Positions 12,391 through 24,628 of a stretch of DNA of 64,000 nucleotides are shown here, in pieces; the first letter of the stretch is position 1; every line of letters starts with the position of its first letter. The DNA is taken from assembly GCA_034440575.1 (NCBI GenBank), contig JAOTOL010001503.1:552001-616000 (forward strand), written 5' to 3'. The stretch comes from Imbricaverruca yamaguchii. Lineage: Eukaryota > Arthropoda > Thecostraca > Neoverrucidae. The notes under the pieces are model-generated. The model had not been told where the DNA came from. It searched no databases and worked only from the letters and a program-made list of their open reading frames with translations. Made by a program: the position numbers and the translations under genes.

Positions 12391-13529
12391 AACAAACCAT
12401 TCCAAAATTAGAGCCATGCAGTGAAGTGTTATGTGAAAAAGCACATATTGTTGCTACATAAGCAATAGCAGCTGATGTACTCCTATGCCAAAATAACCAA
12501 TAATCAATCAAGTAACCTTTTCATGTTATGCCAACCATCTTCTGTAACCTGGCATATTGCTCTATTCTTAACATATTGTCTCTTCATTAATGTTGGTCAT
12601 TCTATCATCAGCTTAATCATTCATTTCCTCAGCTATCATTATGGAAGGTGGTATTTACATTTGTTCAGTATACTCTTTCTATGCTTTTTTCACACTTACA
12701 CAGCAATCACAATGTTTTATGATTTTAGTTTTGTGAATTTGTGAATTCACAAGCGTTTTATGAATTCTTCAAATTTGTCACAATGCAACATTTATGAACA
12801 TGAATAGGATGATGTGACCACTCATTTCCTCTGCAAATGCTTCCTTCTGACTTCTCAATAAAAATTACAATAAGAGGGGCTTGGAGATAGTTAATATAGC
12901 TCTAATATAATGCTAAAAAGAATGAATGTAACATAACAGTCTAACCTAGCCTAACTCCCCCTTTAGCTTTAAAATACAAGTTTGGAAGGATTTCAAAGAG
13001 TATTCCTTCAAAAATGCCAAATAAAAACCTAACCTAGTGTAATTTAACCCACCCTAGCCTGCTTTTGAAGAAAGCAAAACTCACATTGTATTCTAGAATC
13101 TCCCAACAAAAAAATCAATTTTTTTTTCAACCCAACACAAACCCTAGCCAAGCCTAAACAAACACTTTTGATTGGGTTGGGTTTATGTGTGTATAATTCA
13201 ATGGTTGATCACCTTAAAATACAACAATACTCAATTAAGCAACTCACTGGATTAGGATTTGTTTTGCAGATGTGGAAATGCTATTTTTGCATTCATAGGT
13301 TAGCTTTGGCAAATGATGTTAATCGTTTTCAACATTTTCAAGATCTGGGACATTTCTTCAATGTTTTTCCAGTAATTCACCACTTGGTATCAGTTTAGGC
13401 CAGGTATATTGCTGATTCCTTTGATGGTGTTTTAATGCATTTACCTTGTGTTTTCTAGTCAGTAAATAATAATCTCAGGGCATTGGAGCTTGGTGTTTAA
13501 GTTGATGTTCAACAGTTAATTATTGCCAA
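12391..13529. other. AT-rich spacer, no gene seen
   Basis: Short open frames only. The segment at about 12760-12880 resembles 15340-15420 and 47760-47860 (shared CTGCAAATGCTT and flanking words), so it is probably an old dispersed repeat. Confidence 0.5.
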
Positions 13530-13640
13530 TTGAGTGTGGCACTCCTAGTCTGGCTCCTCACCATTGCACTAATCTACCAGGTCATTAGAGCATGCAATCC
13601 CCCACCACAGAAAGGTGGTGCTTCATCAGGGGAGGACAGT
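13530..13640 (-). mobile_element. Isolated LINE 5' end
   Basis: On the minus strand it matches the first ~110 bases of the LINE 5' UTR (CCTGATGAAGCACCACCTTT, then GGTGGGGGATTGCATGC, and a later match to AGACTAAGAGTGCC). A lone 5' end is unusual, because LINE insertion normally truncates the 5' side. It may be a remnant of a larger copy, a twin-primed insertion, or a non-autonomous element. Confidence 0.65.
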
Positions 13641-13886
13641 TAGTCTTATGTTGACCTATGAATAGCATAAGTAAGTATAAACTAGGCAATAAATCACACA
13701 AAAGCAGTGACCAACACAAGAGTGCTAAGTTACAGATCAGGAACACATCATTAATAATGCTTATCTTTAGGTAGGTCACATAACATTCGTAACACAATCA
13801 TATACCCTCTACCCCATTAAAAAAAAAACCGATGGATCCCCTGGAGATGCACCTGTCTATGGACTCCCCCTTTAACCTCCCCCTTC

Positions 13887-13939
13887 GGGCGCTGCATGAC
13901 CTCTGCAGTCGATGCGCCCCTAAACCCCAATAACTAACT
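13887..13939 (+). mobile_element. Micro-insertion: LINE 3' end (53 bp)
   Basis: GGGCGCTGCATGACCTCTGC leads a hairpin closed by GATGCGCCC and a CTAAACCCCAATAACTAACT tail. The flanks are AACCTCCCCCTTC (13874-13886) and AACCTCCCCTTC (13940-13951), a target-site duplication differing by one C. Confidence 0.8.
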
Positions 13940-13951
13940 AACCTCCCCTTC

Positions 13952-15299
13952 TGTCACATACCATCACATACCCTTTTTCTCCCTTTCTGTGTTTGTTGCT
14001 CATGTGCCTCAAGATAACTAGAGACAACAGGTACTCCAAAGTTGGCTGTTCTAGTATAGTTAGCTTAAACTAGACAAAACCTACGCCAAGTGACGTCATA
14101 TACCAGAAGCGCTTTTTTATTCCAGAATACTGCTGAATTATATTCTAGTTTTGGACTATACCAATAAATCTACTGCATATGGTGCTTTCATTTTAGCACA
14201 ATTATGGCGCTTTTCTGACGATTAGTTTCCCCGTTGGTTGTAAAGCATATCAGTCATTCATTGAAGCTTGAATATTCTATCTTATTCTGCTAGCGTGCCG
14301 GTGGCTTTGAACCGAAAGGCACCACCTCCATAATTAATTTATCTATGGCGTGGTTGATATTGAGAACACACACCTCAGACAATTTTTGCGAATTAAGGCC
14401 TTGTACCCACAATGTCAACTTCGTCAGCATGTCATTGATGCAATCTGGTGATTATTGTTAGCATGTGCGTTTGTCCCCTGTCATTTATCATATTGTTTCT
14501 GTGTGCTATATGTAATCATGCCATACTGTGCCATTCACCAACTTGTGGACAATTTGGTAATTGCTTGCCCATTGTATCATGGCTGGGCAGTAGTGGTAGT
14601 AGGGTAAGAGGGAGTTTCCAAACACTTAAGGCATGGAAGAAATTGCTCTACTACTGCTTTTGTGTTGCCAAACCAGTAATTATACTGTTTACTGAATTTA
14701 GAAAAAATGAAGATGGTATCCATATTCAGATGGTTCTCTCTATCAAAGTCATCTAACAACTCACATAGATCTACTTTAAAACATATAATTGTTTTGTAGT
14801 GTTGTGCCATATTCTGAACATGAAAGTGGTTGTGCAGGATTACTTCACTGTAGCTGGTGTGGTACCAATTATTAGTAGCCACTAAAAATACTGGTGTAAT
14901 TGCCAAAAAATATGAGACCTTAAAATAATTTTTCAGGGAAATATGTACTTTTTAGTTGATTTTTGAATTTTTGATATGCCTTTCCAATGCAAAGTTGATT
15001 GATGTGGTTAAAATGTGACCACTCTCACCTGTACTGTGCGAGATATGATTTAAGGTTTCATTATTGCAGTTTTGAGTGTCTACAAGTGACGTTTTCCACA
15101 TTTTTACCTAGGCAAAGCTAAAATGAGGTTGTGATAAGTTAGGCATTTCTTTACCTTCCTCAATTTTCAGATCGAGTTGTTCATGAATGTGATTTTTTTT
15201 TATTGGAAGCTAATTTCTGTTCTCTTCTGAAGAGAGGCAAGACTTGAGCTGTGTGAGGTTTTTACAATTGCACCTGCAGAAGAAGATTTGCATTTTAGT
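13952..15299. other. Spacer sequence, no gene seen
   Basis: Only short frames. A TGACGTCATATA sequence lies near 14091-14102 (CRE-like octamer abutting an AT-rich hexamer) without a recognisable downstream gene. Confidence 0.5.
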
Positions 15300-16050
15300 T
15301 GAGGTGGCATTTCAATAAACAAAATTGTAAATGCATGTTTCTGAATGTCATTAAGATGATATGACCATTGTATTCCAGCGCAAATGCATGCTTTTCAGTT
15401 CGTAAGTGAAGTAATGCGAAATGTGTTGCTTTGATTTGGGTAATTGGTACTGAAGGATAATGTTAAATGTATAAACAGTGCATCCAAACCAATGTCACCC
15501 ATTGAATATCTTTGACATCACATATGCAACAATGCTGGTTGAGTTATCATCACAATCCTTCCACAGTCTAACCCTAACCTACCTCTTTTTCAGGACAAAC
15601 ACTGTTGTTTCTATTCTATCCTCCAAGTTCCAAAAACCTTGGTATTTATATATAAGAACCCCCAATGAAGACAATTTTTTTAGACAGATGTATGGACTGA
15701 ACTTCTTGAAGCTTACTAGCAACTTCTTCCCAGTATCTTACAAATAATTTTCCATAAACTGTGTTGAATGAAGAACCAGGCTACTTGGGAGTAGTGAAAG
15801 ATCAGAAGAAGACAGGATAGGCAGTCATGCACGGAAAGCCAAAACCAGGTTTAATTATACCAAAAAAAAAATGAATACATATATTTGCATGTGGCTATTT
15901 CTAACATTTTTATCATGATATTCCAGCAGAATAATCGCCAGCCCTTTCTACATGGAGTAATGATAACAGATACAGCCTAGGATACAAAATGTATGCTCCC
16001 ATTAACTGAGTGTCCATGTCACGAGGTTAATTAATATACGGTGCACAATT
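15300..16050 (+). repeat. Dispersed non-coding repeat
   Basis: Segments here recur, diverged, at 47740-48350 in the same order: an AATGT/TGCAAATGC block, then a block reading ACTGTGTTGAATGAAGAA followed by GTGAAAGATCAGAAGAA. Likely a non-autonomous element; ends not determined. Confidence 0.45.
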
Positions 16051-16558
16051 GATGCGAGTGTGTAATTAAGGTACAATGGATCTACCATTTCCTTCGTGAA
16101 TCACGTTCAACATCCAGCATACAATATCGGCAGGTTTTAGATGACCGAACATGAGTATGTTTTAGGAGGTCCAACATCAGTTGTTTAGGTTAGATTCAGT
16201 TAGGATATTTTTGTAATTTGACATCAGTGTTCTTTGTTGGCCACCAAAAACCCCATTTCCCCACACTTTCCATATTTTCCATATTATTCCATATTCTCCC
16301 CACACTTTCCATAACCTCTTATGTCTTATGGCGTGGGGGATAGCATGTACTGTCATTGTCAACATTAGTGTTTTTCCTAGTGTTTGAAAAATCTTAGTTG
16401 AAGGATATTAATATTATTTTTTAGTGAAATTACTTTTTTTCTAGATATCAGCACATGAGCTTGAACTGCCGATTTGCTGAGATTTCATTTCCCATACAAG
16501 TGAATATCAGGTTCCTTCAAATCACATCAGATAATGATGTGAATTGAAGAAATGTTAA

Positions 16559-17010
16559 ATGCTAAGCGTGGCGATGGGGGGGGGAATGATGTGTGGTCTG
16601 GTACATGGCCAGAAAGAAACCAGCGGACCGATCGCTGGGCACCCATTTGCGTATCCCGAAGATGAACCACGAGAAGCGTTCTGGACTCTCCTCCTAAGCC
16701 TTAGCGACCTGACGGTTCCCACCGAGGAATTCTTCCACACATTCAGAGAGATGGATGCAGCGTTTTGTGTTCACCATGCCCAAGAACCCAACAATCTCAG
16801 CAGACATCCAGAGGTCATTGAAAGTTACCGCCAGGTGTTGGAATCCAGATTCAATTCCACAGTTAAAATATAATTAAGTGCTTTGCGAGGATCCGGACAT
16901 TTATTCATCTCGGGCTGGTGAACAAGGTGAACGTCGCCAAGCTCGCAAAGCGGCAGCAGCGGAAAGCCGAGCAGTTTGCTCAGTGACTGCGAAGTATGGG
17001 CCGCACTTGG
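16559..17010 (+). pseudogene. P-element/THAP9-like transposase relic (different subfamily)
   Basis: A 104-codon frame includes LTVPTEEFFHTFREMDAAF. After a stop and frame change at about 16870 the other frame reads KCFARIRTFIHLGLVN and then a basic segment. This order (a "sLSxGxLxvPs" block, a phenylalanine-rich helix, then FxRxRTFIxLxxLN) is the C-terminal layout of P/THAP9-type transposases and resembles the 10363 fragment, but the sequence is clearly a separate lineage. It is broken by at least one stop and one frameshift. The family call rests on short motifs. Confidence 0.5.
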
Positions 17011-17350
17011 GCGATGCTTCACATTCAGATCAGTGTTTGAATCTTTCATTGTTTGGACGTATAGGTGCATCACCTGCCGTTGATCATATAGCAGCATATC
17101 ATGACTTTCTACACAAATATTACACGAGACTAAACGTACGTGTTGCAGTCGCACCGAGTGTATGTCAAGCTCAACAGCTGATATGTGCCTGTGTTTGTGA
17201 AGTCGGTAGAGCGCAGCCTGTAGGTTTACGCGTACCCATCGTCCCACTACGGTGCTCGTGAATAGTCTGTGTTTGTATGGATGTCGAGTTCTTCTCAGCC
17301 ACAGATGTCACGATGAGGATGTTCCATCTATTCTTGCCAGTTCGTCCGAT
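17011..17350. other. Unassigned sequence
   Basis: An open frame on plus (16878-17261) is only the shifted continuation of the transposase relic plus unrelated sequence. No further feature is seen. Confidence 0.4.
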
Positions 17351-17354
17351 TTTA

Positions 17355-17950
17355 TAAGGTGCCAGATATAAAGACATAAAGACATAAAGACATAAATGAT
17401 TAGTGCAACTCTGAGCCACAAGGGCCCTTCTTGGTTGCACTCTGTACACTGAACCAGTTGCCCACCAAATCTGCCAATCAGCCCTCCCTGCAATACTGAA
17501 AAGCAAGCCCTCTATTCTTATAATGATTGTCTATGCTGTTTTTAAAGATGTCCAATGTGCTGCTACTGACGATGTTTTCTGGCAGCTGGTTCCAGTGTTC
17601 CACTACCCTGTTGGTGAAGAAAGTTTGCCTTAACCTTGTTCTGCTGTGGTTAATTTTAATTTTGAATTTATGACCTCTAATTGCATCATTTCTGTTAAAT
17701 TCAAACATTTCCCCAAGGTATCCCCTCTCCAGACCATTGACAAATTTAAAGACCTCGATGAGATCTCCTCTCAGCCTTCTATATCTAAGTGAAAACATAT
17801 TCAATTTCTTCAATCTTTCCTCATATGCCAGGTTGCTTATGCCATTAACCATTTTTGTAGCCCTCTTTTGTACTCTCTCTAAAAGCCAAGAATCTTTTTC
17901 ATATGTACGTACTGTAATGTTAGGTATTGTAATGTATTGCCGCAATGCAA
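17355..17950 (-). mobile_element. CR1-type LINE, 5'-truncated 3' end
   Basis: The minus strand encodes the C-terminal end of a CR1-group reverse transcriptase over about 150 codons (17478-17945). Its motifs are LLERVQKRATKMV, YEERLKKLNMFSLRYRRLRG, DLIEVFKFVNGL, RGHKFKI, RTRLRQTFFTNRVVEHWNQL and a FKNSID segment. A short 3' UTR follows and ends in a (TTTATGTC)n repeat at about 17370-17398, a tail type typical of this group. The 5' part is missing, as in most CR1 insertions. No frameshift is visible in the surviving part. Confidence 0.88.
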
Positions 17951-18013
17951 TCTCATTAAGTACCGTGGCTTATCTGCACCTGCTACCGATAACCTCTTAT
18001 GTCACGTGTTTGG

Positions 18014-18180
18014 TGGAGCCGCGGTAGCCTAGTCCGTAGGGTGTTGGGCTTTTGACCGCAAGATTATGGGTTCGAGTCCCGCAACCAGCGGAATTACCGA
18101 GTCCACCCGCGACCAGTCGGATTGAGAAGTTGGCGACGCTATATGGCCTTGCAGCTAATTGCGTCGTAAAGGAACCCAAG
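18014..18180 (+). repeat. tRNA-derived SINE-like unit
   Basis: GCGGTAGCCTAGTCCGTAGG fits an A box and GGGTTCGAGTCCCGC a B box, with a partly paired acceptor-like CCGCGG/CCAGCGG. The anticodon arm does not pair properly, so it is more likely the head of a SINE than a working tRNA. A further ~100 bp body follows. Confidence 0.6.
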
Positions 18181-18276
18181 GCTCTTTTTCTGCTTCATGT
18201 GTTTGCTTCTCCCAATATATGTCTTGCGTTGTGCTTCCTCAATGTATCGTTTTAATACGCACTCTGTTGGGCGCCG

Positions 18277-18473
<197 letters not shown>

Positions 18474-18689
18474 TGTGCGCGAAATGACGAACGCAGTCCC
18501 TGCGCCAAAAATGCACATTCACTTCCACCACAGACTACACAACCGAGAAACAATCGGCAGTGGGAGTGAGGGCCTCCCTCAATCTTGGCAGTCTTGTCTT
18601 CTCCAGATGCATGCTCCTCGTATTAAAGTCTGATCGATAAACAACTTTTGTTACCGTATTTATGTCGTGCTGTACTGCAAAATGCGTGA

Positions 18690-19027
18690 TTTTTTATTTT
18701 ATTTAAAATTTAGTCCCAGTTGTTGCTGGGGTGGCTTTAGGGACCAGGGTTCTATTGCTAAGCAGAGCTTGTTGCGTGAACCCTCGCCCCACCACCCGAT
18801 CCACGAATTCCTTTTCAACGGCAGAATTTTGATCGAAAGTTTATCGTGCCGTCAATACACCGACACGGCCGCCCGGTAGCTCGTCCCCGGCCTTATCGGG
18901 CCAGCTGCCAACTCATACTCCCGACCGTGGGCTAAACGCGAGCGCGCCAAGCGACCCGAACCCTGTGTTGCCAGGACAGGGGAGACCAGCACAGGCCAGC
19001 GCTCTAACCAACTGAGCTACCTGGGTG
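18690..19027 (-). repeat. tRNA-derived SINE
   Basis: The minus strand begins CCACCCAGGTAGCTCAGTTG, with a clean A box (TAGCTCAGTTGGTTAGAGCG) and a B box (GGGTTCGGGTCG). A ~250 bp body follows, ending in an A/T-rich tail near 18695. Length and layout suit the tRNA-related SINEs described from ticks, but family membership was not tested. Confidence 0.75.
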
Positions 19028-20079
19028 GCATTTCAGGTTGCACGACGCGAATAAAGAAAGCATATTTTAAAAGGAAAATATTTTCCTTAGTTAAAAATAA
19101 AACACATTTAATTAAAAAGATGTATGGTATTACGTGGCAATTGTCCATTCCAAGCACAAATTAAGCTCTTATTAAAGTTGCTTCCGAGCTGGTCTGGCAT
19201 AGAAATTGCTGTTACCCTGCATTATTGCATGCATGACAGAAGTTTGATTCACATGGCGTCAGCGACGCAGCCAATTCATTTCGACTGAAAATGCCGAATA
19301 ACGGTGTGCGAACATGGGCAAAGCCACCGTGGGGAATGAACGGGGATGCTTCCCAAATCTTGCCAAGTTCCGCGTTAAGCCTTTGACAATGCATGATAAT
19401 CGAACCGAAATCCTCATGCAGGCATCTGAAATCCGTTTTAGCGCTTACGGGTTCCACAAAGTTGTTGCCGAATCTAAATCGAGCGTTCATGGCACGAAAA
19501 GCATGATTTTTTATTTTGCGCCGGCACTCCAGAAAGTTCAGGATTGTCACCGAAATATTTTAGCAAACGTCTGCTCCTGTCAAAGCAATGCTTGTCGCAG
19601 TCCTGGCGGCGTGTGTTCGCCGTGTATCGTAAAAGGCGTGGAGCCGAGCTTAGAACTGGCATCGCTCTGACTCCAGCTCGGGTCCAGTCATTTGACTGTT
19701 CGGCAGCATGCACAATTGTTGGTTTTGTCACCTTGATAATCATGTACTGTTATTGTATGGGCACCTCTAGGAGCAGGGACTAATGTTGGTCGGTGTGTAC
19801 TGGTGGGAGGGGAAAGGGCAACCGTTAGTTTTTAGCTCAATATTTGCAATGCACTGCCGTAGTGCCACAAATGATTAAATTCAGGGGATCCTGTCTCCTG
19901 TCCGACCCCCGATGGTCCGCCGCCCGTGTCAGGAAGGGACTGTGGGCCTGGACACTACCATAAGTGGTGACGTGTTCCGTATTTCCTATGTCTGGCTGAT
20001 TAGAAGAAGTGCCCAACCATAAATTTAAGGTGGCAGAACCCCAGCCTTGCATAATATCTGCGTATTTCCCTTCTCTTTA
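19028..20079. other. Spacer, no gene seen
   Basis: Frames of about 110 codons exist on both strands (for example 19212-19550 minus), but none shows a recognisable domain. Confidence 0.5.
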
Positions 20080-20236
20080 TGAAAAAGATCGTCCCATGTG
20101 AACAGTGTCTTAATTCATTGTCGCTTATTAGAAGGACTTGCCACGACGCGCACAAAAAGCTGCCGGCCTCCAGGCTCGAACCGGCTACCTCCGAGTCGGC
20201 AAACCGACGCGCTACCAACTGCGCTACTAACACCGA
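20080..20236 (-). repeat. tRNA-derived SINE-like unit
   Basis: On the minus strand, TAGCGCAGTTGGTAGCGCG (A box) and GCCGGTTCGAGCC (B box) are well preserved. The acceptor ends do not pair and a short unrelated tail follows, which argues for a SINE rather than a tRNA gene. Confidence 0.65.
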
Positions 20237-20559
20237 GTCGATTTGCCCGCTTAAGTTAAATAATGTCGATGGATATGACATGGGTCTAAATAACACCATT
20301 TTACACAATAACTAACATATTCATGTGAAAGTCTCCCATGATTATCGAAATACCTTGAAACAAGCTTTCAGATGACGTATAATTTGCACCACCCACGTAT
20401 ACTTCTTAGTCAGGAACGTACGCGGAAAAGTACCATTTCTTGATGTCGTGATAATCTGCTGAACCCAAATCAGCGCCCAGATGACGTCTCCGGCTGCCAA
20501 TGGACATTGACAGGGGCCGGTGTGCCTGTTCTTGTATTACCACCTGGACCTCTACACAT

Positions 20560-20975
20560 GCCCCTGTCATTACCTGAAATATTTCCATACAAGTGTCACG
20601 ACTTGCTATATGAGTACTGCCTGACCTGTGCCACAATTTGACTTGCACTGTCACCTGACCCTTCCCTGTGACTGTCACAGCCTGGTATCTCAATATGCCT
20701 GGATCATCCATCACCTGACCTCCCGTAGTGCATGCGTCATTACCCACCTTCTCCCTGCATCTATATATCCTGGTGTCATCAGCTGACCTTTCAATTTTTT
20801 GTGTCTGCCTCACTTCTTTCTGCGTCGGTGTAACTACATGACCTCTCCCTTGGCCTGTCACTGCCAGATCGGCGCTCATCACAATTTGACCCGTGCCATC
20901 ACCTGACCTCACATTGTACATGGGTCACGACCTGGTCTCTGACGTATGTCACCTACATGACCTCTCCATGATTGT
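20560..20975 (+). repeat. Degenerate TGACCT-rich repeat tract
   Basis: TCACCTGACC, ACATGACCTCT, GCCTGACCTG, GCTGACCTTT and related words recur at irregular spacing of about 30-70 bases over ~400 bp. It looks like an eroded minisatellite. TGACCT is also a nuclear-receptor half-site, but I see no regular DR/IR spacing. Confidence 0.45.
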
Positions 20976-22537
20976 GCCGCCACCTAGCATACGTCCACCT
21001 GTAATGTCGTCCAAATCATGCCTTTCGAGGCTGCCTTCGTGTGAGCACTTCCGCGGTGACCACATGTGTCGTGCATAGCAGGAACAGCAGGAATGGGACT
21101 GTTAGACCTGTAGTGGAACACACTTGTCTCGGCACCTAAGGTTTCCGGCAAAAGGTGAGATTGAGGTCGCAATGAGGTAATGAGCAAATGAGGTATGGGC
21201 CACTGGAGACCAGAACAGGTCAGTGTGCAAGTTGTGGCTGTCGCATTACAAGCATGTCTGTGTAAGACAGAGCTCCAGATGCTGGCTGACAGTATATCGA
21301 CGGTGAGCATACCAGATAATTATGCCATGAACAGCTTCGGAAACTTCCCACGATTCTTGCAGATGCCCTCTGGAGCCTTACTGGGTATCATCTACATGCG
21401 TTGGGACATACATGCACATGTTATGTTATGTTACGATCCCCAGTGGCAGATCATGACGGACAAACCTGCATTTAGTCCAGACAGGGGTGCCCATGCTGGG
21501 ATGAGATCTGCAGACACCGTTACAGCTCTCCGAATCAGGCATTGGCCGAATACCAGAGTAGGGTCAAACTGAGGACGGGGGTGGTTCCAATTCAGCAACG
21601 TCTCAGTCATCTTCCCTTCTCTGTGTGCGAAATCGGCCCGTGCGTGAAACCATATGTCAGCCCATCCGTGTGGTGCACGGGAGACGAAGCTCCATGCGGC
21701 CAACGCGTCCCAGGGCCGCCATCACACCGATAGTGAGGCCAACAACAGCAGCCGCACAGCACTACTGAAATTGCAAGTACGGGCGGGACAGGCAGGAAAG
21801 GTACGCTGGGAGCCGAAATGACGGACCTATAAGTTTGGAAACTGCTCCCTCAGCCACAGGAGGGACCTCGGCCTCCGTTCCGGTCCTCTGTGCGCACCAC
21901 GCATCATAGGGGCCAGTCGCATACGGTATGCACAACAGGTCTTGTGTGCATGCAGACCGTTGGCGTCGCCGGACGGCAGCTCTACTGACTGGTGATATGT
22001 GTGTATGTGTGTGTGAGCAAGACGGGTGATTTAGTGCGTTCGTGTTGGGCGGAAGTTCTAACGGTATCTGTACTTTCCAGCAGCGCCCACTGATTGATGT
22101 TGCAAAGCGACGTAGATGCAGTGTTGCACCACCAATCACAGCGCGCCCGACAAGTCCCACACAGCGCGCCGGAGACCGAGCCGTCCGACGCGACTGGGAC
22201 CAGACAGCAAGGAGCTCGTGCGGACATGATGCATGGTGTTGGTGATCACTGTGGGCACATGACCGCGCTAGACCCGCTTTGGACGCATAGTCCGCGTGCG
22301 TCAGTGATTCGTTCCATAACTGTTCGATGTTGTGCCTGACGAGCGATGTTAATTGTGTATGCTGGTAGAGTTGTTCGAGCTGTCAAGGGTTACTCGTTCG
22401 TAAGTAGGAAAGTATGTGGTGTATGAACTATGCAGACATCAATATGTAGGCCGCGCTTCCAAGTGTGAACTCACTGTTAATTAATTTTTGGTTCGTTCGG
22501 AGAGTAACATAAGTAATAAGATAGTTTAGAGTAATAG
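20976..22537. other. Spacer up to the right arm, no gene seen
   Basis: Moderately GC-rich with short frames on both strands (for example 21195-21572 plus); no domain recognised. The right-arm homology begins at 22538. Confidence 0.5.
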
Positions 22538-22905
22538 TAGTAATAGAGAAGCAAGTCATATTCTAAGAGTAAGTAGTATGTATCACATCACAAGTGGTAT
22601 GTAATATAGCAATGTGGCAATAAGGTATTGCAGACGATATGTCGCTATAACTCTTTTTTCGCATTACGTTGCCTTGAACACACGCTTAAAAACAGCCTAA
22701 CTGGGGGTAAAAGCTCGACTGGCGCCCCAGGATGCCAGTAGTGCACCATGGAGATGGCGGCCGTGATAGGTAGTGATGGTAATGGTATGATGGTGGTTAC
22801 TGTGTGGCGGTGGCGCCGCTAAGACGGCGGTGGCGGGTGCTGCCGCTGTGATCGGCATACGCTGAGCGGTGTCAGTCCGTGGGGGTCCGCCGCTGACGTT
22901 CACCT

Positions 22906-22964
22906 TGGCGCTAAATGTCCTCGCAGTCGGCGCGCCCTTAAGCCCAAATAATCAATCAATCAAT
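22906..22964 (+). mobile_element. Micro-insertion: LINE 3' end (right-arm copy)
   Basis: Counterpart of 11785-11843, with TSD GTTCACCT at 22898-22905 and 22965-22972. Because it is in both arms, the insertion preceded the inverted duplication. Confidence 0.75.
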
Positions 22965-23919
22965 GTTCACCTCCAGGCAGCAGGTGGGCCTGCACTGGGT
23001 ATGCCAGCTGTTCCACATGTCGGTAACTGAATTATGTAGAATATGTTCAGTGTTATTAGCACTTTATAAATATAATCATATACTACACAGTTTGGGTTTG
23101 GTGCATGTTAGTTTCACTCGGGTGGTTCTACGGTGTTGTGGTTTGAGCACAAGTACGAGCGGTACACAGCTATAAGTATTATCAAACCGCAATCACAGTC
23201 GATTTAACTGCAGTGAATGTTCAATGCCGGTGTTCTCGTCGATACAGGAAAATCTTCAGCACGCTCATATTTATTGAACAGACTAATTGAGCAAATGGAC
23301 GCAAAATATGTTGCTGATCATGACTGAGACAATTGAACGGTGCCGATCTATGGTCTGGGATAATTCATCGGTGTTCGGGGACACGTTCACAGTTCAGGCG
23401 AATAGTCAGCGAGTGGTCTATACGAAGAAACGGCACCTTATCGGGCGACGAACATGCATAAGCTGAACGGGAATATGCAAACGTACAGTGCTTGATGCAT
23501 GCACGCCGACGAACTGGTGCACTGTGCATTGGCATCCGAGTTTGAGCAGTAATATCGCAATATGCCTTCCTTCTGGCGGACAGTGAGCTGGATGTCGTCA
23601 CACTCCACCATGCCCTTAATTATTGCTGAACTATATCAGTAGCTAGCCTACCCGATGATCAAAATGTGACTGAGGGTGCGCGACGATTACTGTCACCGAC
23701 ATCTCGGTCAAATACGATGCAACATGTGAGGGCACTGAAAGTTCTTAACATTGCAAAAACACTCGAGCATATATACATCAAGGGGGTCACCACAACAGCT
23801 AACGGAAGTAAAAATTATCATGAATGCACAGTATTACACACGAATTACGACTACATACCACAGTATTGGAAGTGCATCATTATGCGGGCGCGAGCATTCA
23901 TTTCTCAGGTTTGCCGGAG

Positions 23920-24351
23920 CTACGCGGCGTGCTGGCGGACCTGACGAGCCGACCTCCTGTGGTTAGCAGCTGCTGTCTTATAATCGTTCAGGAGCTTTAT
24001 CCGCAACCACATCCTCGTTCTGGGGAACTGTCCCACCACACGGCCGTCGAGCCCTGACACATGCTCGACAATAGCTCGCTGCAAAATTGTTTGCACACTG
24101 GGCTTGTTCAGGTGCCTATCTCCCATAATGTGGCGAAACACGCTCTCCATGACACTGACTTTGCCCAGCCAGGTTTCGCTGGGCACAGGCAAGTCACCGC
24201 GACTCAATCCCATAATCCAACTATTCGGCACGTTTAGATCAGCTGCTACCACCTCCTTCGAGTGAGAGCCTAGGCTGCTGTCAATATTGTGGCACTTAAA
24301 AGCGATGTAGCCGGCCAGGTATGATATCGCCTCCTCGACAAGACAAGACAT
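23920..24351 (-). pseudogene. P-element/THAP9-like transposase C-terminal fragment, right-arm copy
   Basis: A 143-codon frame beginning ATG (MSCLVEEAISYLAGY) and collinear with 10363-10794. The differences are few (for example DLPVPS versus DLVVPS and FPRTRM versus FARTRM). Like its partner it has only the C-terminal portion, lacking the DNA-binding and catalytic domains. Non-coding flank and the short GT tract lie upstream on its strand. Confidence 0.72.
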
Positions 24352-24567
24352 GGGTAACGAGACAGGGAGGATTTCAATTTTTGGTTGACAAGTGGCACTA
24401 CATCTATCACCTACTACAAGTTAGCAAAATCACATGACAAAATATATGTTGGTTAGTTAGTTATTTGGGCTTTAGGGTGATTTGACCAGAGTAGATCATT
24501 CATACCCAGACAAAATATCAATGTGTTTGTTGGTTGGTTATTTGGGCTGTGGGGCACATCAAAATAT

Positions 24568-24568
<1 letters not shown>

Positions 24569-24612
<44 letters not shown>

Positions 24613-24628
24613 GTGTGTGTGTGTGTGC
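24569..24628 (+). repeat. (GT)n microsatellite, short
   Basis: An interrupted GT tract of about 60 bp, homologous to the 360-bp tract at 9777-10139. Confidence 0.95.

Noticed and set aside
14088..14110. CRE-TATA core promoter (also near 47262)
   Set aside because: No recognisable gene or transcript-like structure lies downstream at either site.
18014..18090. Functional tRNA gene
   Set aside because: A and B boxes are good, but the anticodon arm does not pair and a SINE-like body follows.
21195..21572. 125-codon frame as a gene
   Set aside because: No domain, no splice context and comparable open frames on the opposite strand.
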